Source: Epiperipatus broadwayi (taxonomy: Eukaryota; Onychophora; Udeonychophora; Euonychophora; Peripatidae). From it: DNA of 64,000 nt. The notes under the pieces were generated by a model. That model was not told the origin of the DNA. It worked only from the letters and a program-made list of their open reading frames with translations, and made no database searches. The position numbers were made by a program, and so were the translations under genes. The DNA is taken from positions 7,142,036-7,206,035 of the forward strand of contig JAQFVV010006231.1 in the NCBI GenBank assembly GCA_028023455.1, in the 5' to 3' direction. Shown here piece after piece: positions 39,748 to 51,408 of the stretch; position 1 is the first letter of the stretch, and each line of letters starts with the position of its first letter.

Positions 39748-39846
39748 AAAGTAAGAATTTAAGACCTATTATTAGATCTGAAAAATATCAACTCGTGTTT
39801 AAAGCAAGAATTTAGGACCTATTATTAGATTTGAAAAATATCAACT
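39748..39846 (+). repeat. Short tandem duplication (about 50 bp)
   Basis: TTAAAGTAAGAATTTAAGAC... through GAAAAATATCAACT occurs twice in tandem with a few mismatches. It lies at the decayed 3' side of the Penelope-like remnant. Confidence 0.7.
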
Positions 39847-40689
39847 TATCAGCATATAATATTAACAGGTAATTTTGAAATCACTTGAGATTATCTGAAA
39901 TAAATAGTAGTGTAACTTATTTAATTGTTTGTGTTACGGTATCTCAAGCGGTATAACAGGATTCCGTTTTTCCAGGATAATAAACCAAATTTCCCGAGAA
40001 TCGCTTTAATTCTTATTAAGATTTTTTTCACTTTTTTTAAAGATATTGAAAATATTCGCACTCAAAATTTTAGTATATATATTTGCTCTACTTTTTTGGT
40101 CATAATAATGAATTTTGGTCAAAATTAGAAAAATGCAATACATGTGCCGCAGATAAAGAATTTACCATACAAATTCAAATATACTGAATTGTAGTTATCT
40201 GTTATCTATAATTATAATTTACAAAACTTTTCAGTATACACCTATTATTATGAAACTCATTTTCCACTCTGAAATTCTTTTTTATATGAATTTGTAAACA
40301 AAAATGTTTGCAATGTTATGAAATTTGACTTTATTAAATTCAAACTTAGGGAATTCTCTTATTTGTAGTTATTTTTGGTGAATACATATATTTAATTTTA
40401 TTATTATGATTATTTAATTTAATATAAACAAAAGCATTAATAAATAAAGAAGTGTTTAAGTAACATTTGAAAATTTTATTCTTGATTCTATAAAGACAAA
40501 TCTTTATGTTAGAAATTCTTTTTAAAGAATAAAAAAGATTTTTAAGCATGTTTTGAAAATTGAATTGTAAGTAAGCTAATTTTTTTTTATTTGGTTTTGT
40601 ATTTCAATTTATTTTTTCATTGTTATTAAAAAAGATATGGCAGTGTTTTACATGAGATAAAATAACAGAATCTGATACTATGCCACTAT

Positions 40690-42480
40690 AATGTGTAAAG
40701 GATTTCTTTGTCTTTTAAAAAATGTTCATAATGAAATGGACATTGAAGTAAATAAAAAAAGACCAATTAAAGACACAGATTTGAAAGTTAGAAATTTTCA
40801 CATAAAATTACATCATTTATAAAAAAGGAGGAATCTATAGAAGAGATTGTTTCAAAATTGGCAGCTAGCGATGGATTTTCTATTAATGCCATCACAAAAT
40901 CTTGTCTGGTTTAAGGCATGATATTACTGAAAAAACCTCTTGCATGTTATGATTATGGTAAAAAGCCCATACCATTTGGCAAAACAAGATGTAAAGGAAT
41001 GACCATACAAATTAGAGACAGCTCAAGATTCTCTCTTTCAATGGATGAAACATTGCTGTATGAATTTAAATGTGCATTCATCAACTAAATTTTGGAATTT
41101 GGGTGTGATTTGCATATTTTGGGACTCCCCTTCCTGCAGAAAAAATTGTTGATATGGATAAAAGTAAATTATCAGAGTTTAATTTTAAAGAAGCATATAA
41201 TTTCTTGTGTGACTGATAGTGCATCAGTTATGAAAAAAGTTGTCAGATTAAGCCATATGGAGCACCAATTATGTTATGCACCTGGACTACATTTAGCAGT
41301 TACTGATGTTCTCTACAAAAAGAATTGTGATTTATGATGCATCAGTCAGTGAATGTTATGAACTTGAGTGGTGTTCTGTTGAAAACCATAGTAAAGATGA
41401 GGAGACTAATAATGAGGAGAACGAGAGTGAGTTCATAACTTCAGTGGATTTTCAGTCAAGCAAAAACAATGATTTATTTAATTTAACAAACATTGAATTC
41501 ACTGATGAGCTCGCTCAAACAATTCAAAAAGTTCGCAAAATTGTACGAATCTTTTGTAAATCACCACTCAAAAATGAAATTCTACAAAAATATGTAAAAA
41601 TTGAGTACAATACAGAATTCAAGTTGATACATGAAGTAAAAACAAGATGGAACAGTCTTCTTACAATGCTGGATCAATTTATTGCATTGAAAACTTGCAT
41701 AATGAAAACTTTGATGGATTTTAATTTGGATACTCTCAACAATATTGAAAATATTTCTGAGAACGAATATTTATTATTTAACGATGTAGTAACAGTGTTG
41801 CAAACAATAAAAATTGGTATCGAAAGACTTGGTCAACATAATGCAATCTACTTAAAGCAGAGGGTGTATTAGTATTTATTTTTGATGATTTGTGCAAAAA
41901 TAAAAATTGGTTGGAATGCAAATTTAGTTGTGCAAAAATAAAAATTGGTTGGAATGCAAATTTAGTTGGCTTACTAAAATATTTAAACAACCTATCAAAT
42001 TATAAATATGTATTGGACATAGATTCCATATTATTACTGCCATCAAAACAAGTATTAAAGGCTACAACTAAAGAATTATTTTCTGAACTACTTGTTGAGA
42101 ATAATAAAGCCGGTTCTTGCTCTAATATTAGAGATTAGATAGATATGTTGATGGAGCTGAAACTTTATTGATGGCAAAGATAAATATCTCGAATACATCT
42201 GAGGACACTTCATCAAAAATTGGATGCTACCATTTCGAATGTCACTAGTCAATAATTCAGAAGATATATCATATAACAACAATAATATCTTGAAAGAAAT
42301 GAGTATTTTTGAAGCAACAGGGAAGTGCACAAATAATTTAGAAAAATTATATAAAACACTAATGACTATTCTACCAACATCAATTGAATTGGAAAAAGCT
42401 TTTTCTACAGCTTGTCTTTTCATCAGGAAAATTTCATTATCTTTAACTGATAGCCATTGACAACTTATGTTATTTAAAAA
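40690..42480 (+). pseudogene. hAT-superfamily transposase pseudogene
   Basis: Fragments in family order on the plus strand: KEESIEEIVSKLAASDGFSI (about 40830-40890), a MTIQIRDSSRFSLSMDETLL block (about 41000), CVTDSASVMKKV (41203-41240) with the DDE-domain first Asp, and the TRWNSLL motif (41643-41663). The C-terminal dimerisation block LPTSIELEKAFSTACLFIRK ends near SLTDS (42370-42456). At least four stops or frameshifts and an internal 38-bp duplication interrupt it. Terminal inverted repeats could not be identified. It is a dead autonomous copy of a cut-and-paste transposon. Confidence 0.88.
41891..41966 (+). repeat. 38-bp tandem duplication inside the hAT pseudogene
   Basis: TGTGCAAAAATAAAAATTGG... 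is repeated exactly at a 38-bp period, so it shifts the frame. Identity of the two copies implies a late event. Confidence 0.85.
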
Positions 42481-43557
42481 ATTATTTAAAAATTAATGTT
42501 TATTCAAATTAATATGGATTTATTTTTGTTTTGTTTATAATGAATTATTTTTAAGTTTTTTACATTAAAAGTGATCTTTTTTTAAAAACTCACAGTGAAT
42601 TTTTTGCATTGTTTTGAACTGAAAAAAAAATCTTCACTCATAACAACACTACATGCACTAAATGGATTAATTCATGCTTGTTAACGGATCCCGGGAATAG
42701 AATCATTTTTATTCTGGAATCCTGTGATTTGAATTTTGTAGGAAATGAGAAACCCTTTTCAGTAGTCACTTCCAATGCATACATGTCAATTCTCCATTGA
42801 TTTTGAGTGCTCATGTTTTGAATTGATAAAAGTGAAATTGTTACCATGAGATTTGTGAAAGATTTGTGAAGTCTTTATTAGAAGAAAGTGGCATTTTAAT
42901 GCAGGTTAACAAAATTAAAATATGATACATTTAGCTAAATCCTTACTTAAATTGCCATCTGAGATAGGATTTGTATGTGATGATCAGGAAATATAACGGG
43001 GATGCTTAATATAAATATTTCTGTAAGGAACTGTAGATTTGATCATCATCAAGACCCATTTTTTAATTAAATTTCAATTAATCTTAGGTTTACTGATGAA
43101 ATGTATATTGAATATGAATAATATATATTTACACAAAAGTGTTATCTGTGTGTATGGATATATGAGTAGTCAGTATGAGTATCATCATCATCAAAGGTAA
43201 AAAACAAATTCCTGGTACAATATGCTATTATAAAATTATGTACTTAATAATGAATTGATATAATAAAAAAAAACCCACTCACCTCTTGGATAAGTATATA
43301 TTAAATTTCAAGTGGTTAATTTATTATGGTGAGAAGTACAAAAACATTAAAAACTTTTTTTGACAGGTACATTTTTTTTTATATATGCAGTTAGTTATAA
43401 AGATAATTAATGCTATCATTGTGTAAAAAATAGAATTAAACAATTTTTTATTATTAATTTTTTTCTTAATCTTTTATGCTTTGCAAATAGAATCTATTTA
43501 TTGCAGAATTTAATTCTTTCCCATTTGTAGCTGTTTAAAAATGAAATATAAAAGAAT
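42481..43557. other. AT-rich intergenic sequence
   Basis: No supported gene. It contains short ATCATCATC runs near 43180 but no recognisable LINE body. Confidence 0.5.
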
Positions 43558-43571
43558 AAAATCAATCTTAT

Positions 43572-43680
43572 ATATGTCTTGCATTGGTGGTCGAGAGGAC
43601 AGCGCGACTGCTTTGCACGTGCAGGCAGTTGCCCGGGTTGCAGGTTCACGTCCCGGCCGATGCTATGACCCTTAAAAAAA
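43572..43680 (+). mobile_element. tRNA-derived SINE, copy 4, with 14-bp target duplication
   Basis: The best-preserved insertion of the SINE family, on the plus strand: box A TGGTGGTCGAGAGG (43586-43599), box B GGTTCACGTCCC (43642-43653), the shared GGCCGATGCTATGACCC and an A-tail. AAAATCAATCTTAT lies exactly on both sides (43558-43571 and 43681-43694). This proves retrotransposition, presumably by a LINE-encoded enzyme. Confidence 0.92.
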
Positions 43681-43896
43681 AAAATCAATCTTATGTATAA
43701 ATAATACTTTAAAAATTTTATAAGTCATAATCTGTCTATTTGCTAATGTATAAATTATATAAATTACCTCAAATTACTTATCTGCCCTAGATTTTGCCAT
43801 CTTGATTTGTTGCTATTCTTGTACCCAGAATTTGTGTGACCCTGCACATGACATTGGTGAATTTTCAAAATATATTCATTCTTTTGTAAATATTGT

Positions 43897-43932
43897 TTTT
43901 TTTTTTTTTTTTTTGGGGGGGGGGGGGGGGGG
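43897..43932 (+). repeat. Poly-T / poly-G tract
   Basis: About 18 T followed directly by about 19 G. The G-run could form a G-quadruplex and its exact length may be unreliable in the assembly. Confidence 0.8.
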
Positions 43933-44694
43933 TTTGAACAGCTTATGAAAAAAAACAACTTAGTGTTATGTACAAGGCTTTTGTTCTAATATGTCAAATG
44001 GAATGAACTTTTTAAGATCTTAGTTTTTGTATTTATAATTGAATGCTTTAGAAGTTTATAAATTCTCTAGAATATGTTTCTTGACTTTTTATAATTTATT
44101 AGAAAAATGACCAAGTCAATTTTTTTATCATCAAATTATTAGCTCTCGTTTTCTCTTTATACTTTGTGCAATCAGATGGGCTTTGAAAAGTTAGTTTTTG
44201 GAAATTATAATGTTCTTTTAATAAATATATTAGCTAATTTTTTTTTGTCATTCTTATGTTATTATTACTAATCTTGTAGTTCTTCATATTTTTCATGTCC
44301 ATTTTCATGAAAGGAAAACTGCTGGCTTATTATTAATATTAAAATTTAGATAATGTTTTAGAAAAATATAATTAATATTGTTTAATCAATGAAGATTATC
44401 CAGAATTTAATTACCTATGGTCCATTATTATTTTAATTTAGATTTAAAATTAATATGAAAGTTTATGCTTTCTTTATTCACTGCTTATTTAATTATGCAT
44501 TAAAAAAATTAAATATATTTTATTATTTGGGCTTCATATTTCAGAATTATTGATATCTTGTATTATAGTTTTTAAAAATAATATTAGCCTAAAAACGATT
44601 TACTCGCTGACGAAGAAGCTTCCAAATAAACAAAACAAATTTCGCATAAAACTATTAAATGGGCCAAGCGCTTTCGAGGTTTGCCCTCATATTT

Positions 44695-44707
44695 ATGGCC
44701 GACGAAC
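44695..44707 (+). CDS. SAAL1: SAAL1 homolog, first coding exon (tentative)
   Basis: A 13-base coding exon, ATGGCCGACGAAC, before donor GTAATA. Spliced to 45129 it gives MADEHRNPSPPP, which closely parallels the start of vertebrate SAAL1. The join keeps frame (13 + 125 = 46 codons exactly). The donor is weaker than consensus. An in-frame ATG 36 bases upstream (44659) could be the start instead, adding 12 residues. The surrounding 44590-44720 has unusually frequent CG dinucleotides for this window, as expected near a promoter. Confidence 0.5.
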
Positions 44708-45128
44708 GTAATAAATCTTTAGATAAAACAAACAACTCTATTCTAATGCTATCTACTATAAGCTTTGATTACCAGATGCTGTATTGCATTTTAAATTTTT
44801 ATCTGCAGACTAGTTTCTGCTTTTGTTTTTTATCAATGAGGCTTAGGGTTCAAAGTTGCAATAGGATATTTGGCAATCATTGATTATTCAGGCTTACAAT
44901 AGATGTCACCAGAGTAGAAAACTGTTTACATATATTGTGTGAACTCAAGAACTAAATGAATTATTATTATAAACAATATTGTATAATCATCTTCATATAT
45001 ATCTTTTATTTTTTTTTTTTTAAATTGACCTTTTATTTTATTGATTCCAATTCATTTATTTATACACACATAAACATTCACATTTACATAGGAATTTAAA
45101 TTTGTTTTTCCTATTTTTTTCCGGTCAG

Positions 45129-45253
45129 ATCGTAATCCGTCACCTCCACCTGAGATATTGGAATTGGACAAAAATTCTCAATTAGGAGATTCTGTTGGTG
45201 GGACTATGTTTAGCAAACACTGGCTTTTTTCAGTTATTATGAGATTGATTGAA
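45129..45253 (+). CDS. SAAL1: SAAL1 homolog, exon 2
   Basis: A 125-base exon with acceptor CCGGTCAG and donor GTAAGA, too short to appear as a long ORF. It encodes [13 protein letters not shown], then [20 protein letters not shown] and LIE. The RNPSPPP start and the G-T-x-[YF]-S-K-H-W-L-F block are hallmarks of SAAL1 (serum amyloid A-like 1), an ARM-repeat protein linked in vertebrates to cell proliferation. The next expected block (a xxWDMSMD motif) was searched for by eye on the plus strand to 64000 and not found. Intron 2 is therefore at least 18 kb, or the gene is interrupted. Confidence 0.85.
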
Positions 45254-46431
45254 GTAAGATTTTTTTTTTATATTATTAAAAAAAAATTACATGGCATTTA
45301 TCATGAGACAAAATAATTATTTTACACTAAACTAAAGACTTATACAATTAGATGCATTAATAAAAAATGTTTAACCTTATAATTCATAAATATTAATATA
45401 GCAAATCATGTTTCTATTTTTTTTTTTAATTAAACTTTTTAAATACTAAATTAATTAAAGAATATAATTTTTTTTAAAAATTGTTATTGTTTTTACTTAT
45501 CTACATACTTGTTAAAAATATTTACTAAGCAGATAATCTATATACAAACAATAAATTTATTTGTTTCACTATTTATTGAAATAATCTTTTCCAATCATAT
45601 GATATGTGTAAACTTACTTACTGATCTATGTTGAGTTACCCATTTTTAATCTAGGATTTCATCGATTAAAAAAACATTATCACAACATTACACAGACATG
45701 AGCATTATAGCAATACTTAATCTTTTAAGCATCAAAGGTATAATAAGCACTTTCTATTATTTTAAAATACAAGGAATCTTTGATCATTATGTCTGCAAAG
45801 AATCATAAATTTTGCATGATCATTATTGAATAATTGTAAACCAATTTGATAAAAGGTATCATGAATCTTTCGCAACACATAAGTTCAAAAAATTGTTCTA
45901 GTGATTTACAAAATGGAATGGCCATTTCCACTATTATCAGGTTTGTATATGTTTAATGTATTTTCTGCAACAATATGATATCAACATCCTTTAAATTTAA
46001 AAGAAAATATTTAAATGCAAAATTATAAGTCATCAAAGGCAAATGAAGTATGGCTTTTGTGCATACAAACGTTTGGGTTATAATGAGTATACAGAAGAAT
46101 AAAGAAGTAAAAAATTAGTAGATTATCAGAAGTATCTATAAGTAAATATAAATAATAAACATAACATTATCAGGAAATAATCATCAAGTTATGATTTGTA
46201 ACTGGATTTAAAAGAGGCATATCATAAACCTTAAGGCTAATTATCATTGAGGCAGTGTCAATCATGAAACATAATATTTTAAAAGAGAAATCATCAATAC
46301 CTAAGTGTTAAAATAACAAAAATTAATTATATGTCAAAAAAGTGCTGGGATCATTATGTCAATCTGACTGTCATCAATACTCAGGGCTATTTAGTACCAT
46401 GTGAATTTTAAAGGTGATCTTCTGTACTCTC
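45254..46431 (+). other. SAAL1 intron 2, first part
   Basis: AT-rich with no coding or named repeat. The presumed intron continues to the right end of the window and carries the elements listed below. Confidence 0.5.
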
Positions 46432-47195
46432 AATATCATCATCATCATAAACCATTATCAATCCTCTGCAAGATGAAGGTCTCTCCAAGTTCAATTCATC
46501 TTTTTCGATCTCGAGCACCCCTGCACACTTTCTTATTTCATCCATCCATCTTACTTATAGTCGTCTTTGAGTCTTTTACAATCTCTTGGAATCCAGTTTA
46601 AGATTTCAATTGTCCATTCTATTATCATCTCTTCTAGCAATATGTCCAGCCCAACTCTACTTTAGTCTTTTAATTCTTTCAATGATGTTAGTAACACCTG
46701 ATGTTTTCTTACCCATATATTGCATTTTCGACCTCTTCTTGTTACTCCTAACATGCATTTCTCCATACTTCTTTGAGTGGTCTGAAGTGTCAGTATTCTC
46801 CTATTAAGTATGCAAGTCTTAGATCCATAAATAAGAACTGGTAAAACACATTTATTAAAAACCTTTCTTTTCAAACACATAAGCATATTTCCTTTTAGTA
46901 TCAAGTTATTTCTACCAAAAGCACTCTAACCAAGTTTAATTCTATCATTAATTTCATTCATTATGTTTCCATCTATAGTAATAATATGACCAAGTTATTT
47001 TAGTTGTTAACTTCTTTTAACTCATGATAATCTTTATTTTCATTTTTTGAGAAAATCCATTGAATATTACTTTAGTCTTTTTAACATTTACCTTTAGTCC
47101 TACTTTCTTACTTTCATCTGATAACTCTTGAAACATTCCTGAAACTCTACATCATCTGCAAATTCTAAATGACTTAAATAATCTAAATAATTCTA
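46432..47195 (-). pseudogene. RTE-like LINE fragment F
   Basis: Minus-strand RT C-terminal region: KGNMLMCLKRKVFNKCVLPV, LIYGSKTC and TTQRSMEKCMLGVTRRGRKC are well conserved, followed by the HIARRDDN region with lesions. It ends in ATGATGATGATATT. The upstream part keeps FNGFSQKMK and LGHIIT-like pieces. It was probably inserted more recently than B or E, but it is frameshifted. Confidence 0.9.
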
Positions 47196-47407
47196 AAGAG
47201 AGTTATATAGATGTTTACCCACATATAACCCAAATATTGTTATATCTGGGCTAACTTCTTGGAATGCATAATATATCTCATCTAATACTTAAAATAATGA
47301 TTAATAAATATCTCGTAACAATAATAATAATATAAATGAATTAAAAGTCTGACAAATATTTCAAACAATAGAATCAGATTATTTCTAATTTTGGTTTATT
47401 TGCAAAT

Positions 47408-49255
47408 CATTATCATTATTTTCAATAATTATTGATTCACTGCAAGATGAAGATCTCTCTTCAACTGTCTATCTATTATTATCTCTTTTACCAATATGTT
47501 CAGTCCAGCTCCTTTTCAATTTTTAAATTTTTTTAATGATGTCATTAATACCTGTATGTTCTCTCACCCATGTACTTTAATGTTAATCTCTTCTTGTTTA
47601 CTCCTAACATACACTTCTCTATACTTGGTTGAAAGATCTGAAGTCTCTGAATTGTTCTTCTCTTTAGTATTTATATTTCAGATCCATAAGTAAGTACTGG
47701 TAAAACACATCTTTAAAAATCTTCCCTTTTTAAACACATAAACATATTTTTTTTTAAACATATTTAATATTAAATTATTTCTGCCAAATGAACTCTATTC
47801 AAGTTTGATTCTATGATTAATTCCATTTATTATTGTTTTCATCTATATTAATAATCTGATTAAGACAATTGTAGTTGTTAAATTCTTCTAATACATGATT
47901 ATCAATCCATTTTCTTCTGAGAAAATCTATTGAACATTACTTAAATATTTTTAGCATTTATCTTTAGTCCCTTTTAATTTTCATCTGATAACTCTTACAT
48001 TTCATGAACCACACCATTCACAAAATGACTTAAATAATCTCCATTTACTTTTATTTTGTTAACTTCCCATTTTAATTTGTAAAATATTTCTTGTAAAACT
48101 GCTGTAAAATGTTTTGGAGATATGGAATCATCTTGTCATACATCTATCTCAATGTTAATTTTTTTAGTATCATCATTTAGTCTAATCATTGCTGTTGCAT
48201 TTTTATAAATCCAGTTGCAGAAATGCTTATCCATTTTTAAATTTAAGTAGTTCTTTTTGGTTGATAAAAAAATCAAAGTTTGTTGTAGATGAGTTGTAAT
48301 GATCTCAGTAAAGATTTTGTGTAGATTAGAGAGGAATGATAGATCTCTAATTTCTGATTTTATTTTATCACCTTTCTTAAATATCAATTTTTATTATTGC
48401 ATTGTTTCGTTCTTCTATTTCTTCACTTGCTATTTTTAAAATACTAATTATAATTCCATCATTACCTGGAGCTTTTCCTTTCTTCATAAATTTAATTACA
48501 ATTCTCATTTCTTCACTTAAAATACTGGGCACTTTAAAATATATAATAACTCTTAAGGGATACTTTGTTTTCTTAATATTTATTTTTATATAAATTTTTA
48601 TGGGACTCTTTCATAGATTTCATCATATCATCCCTCTTTAATAATAGTTCCATCTTTTTTTTCCGCAGAAATAACTTTCTGTCAATACTAAAATATTGTT
48701 TTACACACTTGAGACTTTTATTGTTTTTCAATAGTTTTCATTGTCAATTCACAATTACATTTTCTTATGGATTTTTAATTTTTTTTTATGAACAAGGCAA
48801 AACTCCATACAGTAGTGCCACCCTGTGCCAACCAGAGTAATCAATGGATGCCAGAAGGCTTGTGCCTAAAATCCATATCTAATGCCTACTCATCCAATAT
48901 CCCCAGACTAGTTTCTGGCTTGTGGCCTTTGTCAGTGAGGAGCTTCGCATCTGAGAGCACTGCACCTAGATAAGAGATGGTGATCATGTGATGCTTTTTT
49001 TTTTTAAATAGTATTTTACACAACTAGATATCCAATTTTTCTAAATGAATCATTTTTACACATTTTTTATATTCATTCCATTTTTTTGTACCTTATCTTG
49101 TCACAGTAAAAACTTTACTGGTTGTACATTGTGGCTTTTTTGTATCAGTTCTTTTTCTTGCACTTCTTAATAGTATATCAGTTATTATTGATTTTATTCA
49201 AATCTGAACCATTTCAAAATCTATTAATATATCAAAATAATTTATGATTTGTCCA
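47408..49255 (-). pseudogene. RTE-like LINE copy G, interrupted by a hammerhead-family element
   Basis: Minus-strand RT region from the start of the palm (about 48480, GNDGIIISILK) through FKKGDKIKSEIRDLSFLSNL (about 48310-48380) to the C-terminal part and family terminus at about 47412. Upstream linker pieces at 49000-49255 match 14330-14480 of copy B. The block 48785-48998 belongs to the hammerhead family and is inserted within it. Confidence 0.8.
48785..48998 (-). repeat. Single short hammerhead-family copy
   Basis: Read on the minus strand: an inverted leader (GCATCACATGATCACCATCTC), then ATCTAGGTGCAG, the ribozyme region (complement of about 48890-48955), CCAATATCC-type helix I text, and an end at CTGTATGGAGTTTTGCC. 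The core reads CTGACAA instead of CTGATGA, changing an invariant base, so it should be inactive. GAAACTAGTC and helix I are retained. The leader-to-ATCTAGG junction matches that at 17.3 kb. Confidence 0.8.
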
Positions 49256-49422
49256 TGCCTTCTTAATCTTACGGCGAATCCTTATTGGGGAGCTTTCTGT
49301 TTCCTGCCTAATTCCCCAAATTTGTTATGTCCAGCTGTCTTTTACTGTACTGCCAGACCTTGTCTGTGAACTCAACTGTTCACAGGTCAATTTAATTATA
49401 ATAATTTCCCAGTAACGACTCG
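49256..49422. other. Unassigned sequence left of the hammerhead array
   Basis: Less AT-rich than average (CTTACGGCGAATCC, CTGTCTTTTACTGTACTGCC) and possibly a fragment of another repeat. No family recognised. Confidence 0.3.
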
Positions 49423-49687
49423 TTACTATTAGGTTGTTAAACCACTAAGCATCTCATGATCACCATCTCATACTAGCACATAATTGTTTATAAACAAGGC
49501 AAAACTCTCTCCATACAGTAGTGCCACCCTGTGCTAAACAGAGTAATCAATGGATGCCAGAAGGCTTGTGCATAAAATCCCTATCTAATGCCTACTCATC
49601 CAATATCCCCAGACTAGTTAAGTACAGATAAAAGGTGGTTGCTGGAGGGTTGCATTAGATCCTAAGATCTAGGTGCAGTGCTCTCAG

Positions 49688-49746
49688 ATCCAAAGCTCCT
49701 CACTGATGATGGCCACAAGCCAGAAATTAGTCTGGGGATATTGGAT
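49688..49746 (+). ncRNA. Hammerhead ribozyme, unit 1 (helix III mutated)
   Basis: Core CTGATGA (49703-49709), helix II TGGC/GCCA, GAA, then ATTAGT in place of the palindromic ACTAGT, and C17 at 49732 followed by TGGGGA for helix I. The single C-to-T change weakens helix III. Confidence 0.75.
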
Positions 49747-49845
49747 GAGTAGGCATTAGATAGGGATTTTATGCACAAGCCTTCTGGCATCCATTGATTA
49801 CTCTGTTTAGCACAGGGTGGCACTACTGTATGGAGAGAGTTTTGC

Positions 49846-50663
49846 ATGAAGAGACGCAAAAAGTAAAATGAAAATGTTTGGTAGATTGCAGTTTATGGAT
49901 AATAAAAGAATAGCTAAAATAGTATTTAATTGGGTTATGAGTAAAGGGCAGGTAACAAAATGGGTGAGAAAGGTAATGCGCTATGCAAAAGATTTGGATA
50001 AAGAATTTATATCAGTATATTTGTACAAAAGATGGGATGATTGTGTTAAGAGGATTATTGAGTGTTATAGTAGTAAGGAATGGGATAAAAGAATAAATTT
50101 ATTAATAAAGACTAGGAGTTAGAGAGATGGAGAAATAGTATGGAGAGTAAAAAGAGTTTAAATATATATAGAAATAAACAGAATATTAGGTGTGAGTTAA
50201 TTTATGATAATAGTAAGGAAAGTAGTTTATTGTTTAAGGCTCGAACGGGATCTTTAGCTACAAAAGAATATAATGTAAATGGAAAAATATGGGTGATTTA
50301 TTTTGTAAATTATGTAAGGAAGGAATTGAAAATATTAGGCATTTGTTAATTGAATGTAAATGTTTGAAAACAGAAAGGGTACATATAATGAAGTTGTGGG
50401 AAAATAAATATGAAAAGAGTGATTATACAGAAAGTGAATTATTGGTTTTTATGCTGGGTTTGGGAAAAGATAAGGGGGATTTAGATATAAAGGTTATAGA
50501 GTTGACAAAAATTATGTTGTGGAAATGGGATAGAGCAGATTATGGGTAAATTTAGAGTGGGGAATGTAAAAGAAAGTGGCTAACAGGTTTATCTGGGCAT
50601 AATTGCTGAGATATTCTTGACTTCGTTTAAGGAGAAGCCATAATACATCACATCACATCACAT
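49846..50663 (+). pseudogene. LINE 3' fragment inserted in array unit 1, copy 2
   Basis: The repeat unit breaks after GAGAGAGTTTTGC (49845) and resumes with a TTTGTTTATAAACAATTATG block at 50666, as shown by the intact inverted copy at 49470-49500. The insert encodes RLQFMDNKRIAKIVFNWVMS, RWDDCVKRIIECYSSKEW, then CELIYDNSKESSLLFKA and FCKLCKEGIENIRHLLIECK, in three overlapping frames (49868-50122, 50140-50349, 50289-50549), so at least two frameshifts. It ends TTTAAGGAGAAGCC and a CATCACATCACATCACAT tail. This is the C-terminal part of a LINE ORF2 with a CCHC-like motif; clade unknown. Better preserved than the copy at 27.2 kb. Confidence 0.85.
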
Positions 50664-50963
50664 GCTTTGTTTATAAACAATTATGTGCTAGTATGAGATG
50701 GTGATCATGAGATGCTTAGTAGTTTAACACCAATCCTGCCTAATAGGATAGTAGTGGCTATGGTTGTTAAAGAGCCAAAGACACCAAAATGTATGGGTGC
50801 TGAATTGAGTTCAGACCCATATGACTATATAAGCTATTGAGCTTAAATTGAAAATATTTTTATGTTTTCAATTTCATTCTCATAGTTTTGTAGTTAAGTA
50901 GAGATAAAAGGTGGTTGCTGGAGGGTTGCATTAGATCCTAAGATCTAGGTGCAGTGCTCTCAG

Positions 50964-51019
50964 ATCCAAAGCTCCTCACTGATGATGGCCACAAGCCAGA
51001 AACTAGTCTGATATTGGAT
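50964..51019 (+). ncRNA. Hammerhead ribozyme, unit 2 (helix I deletion)
   Basis: CTGATGA core (50979-50985), TGGC/GCCA helix II, GAA and ACTAGT helix III are intact with C17 at 51008. Three Gs are missing from the 3' strand of helix I (TG instead of TGGGG), which should impair cleavage. Confidence 0.8.
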
Positions 51020-51408
51020 GAGTAGGCATTAGATAGGGATTTTATGCACAAGCCTTCTGGCATCCATTGATTATTCTGTTTAGCACAGGGTGGCACTTAC
51101 TGTATGGAGAGTTTTGCCTTGTTTATAAACAATTATGTGCTAGTATGAGATAGTGATCATGTGATGCTTAGTGGTTTAACACCAATCCTGCCTAATAGGA
51201 TAGTGGTGGCTATGGTTGTTAAAGAGCCAAAGACACCAAAATGTATGGGTGCTGAATTGAGTTCAGACCCATATAAGCTATTGAGCTTAAATTGAAAATA
51301 TTTTTTATGTTTTCAATTTCATTCTCATAGTTTTATAGTTAAGTACAGATAAAAGGTGGTTGCTGGAGGGTTGCATTAGATCCTAAGATCTAGGTGCAGT
51401 GCTCTCAG

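Noticed and set aside
49662-49859. Repeated small ORFs (TVVPPCAKQSNQWMPEGLC...) at 48.8, 49.7 and 51.5 kb as a gene family
   Set aside because: They are the antisense translation of the hammerhead repeat; frames are not maintained between copies and there is no independent coding evidence.
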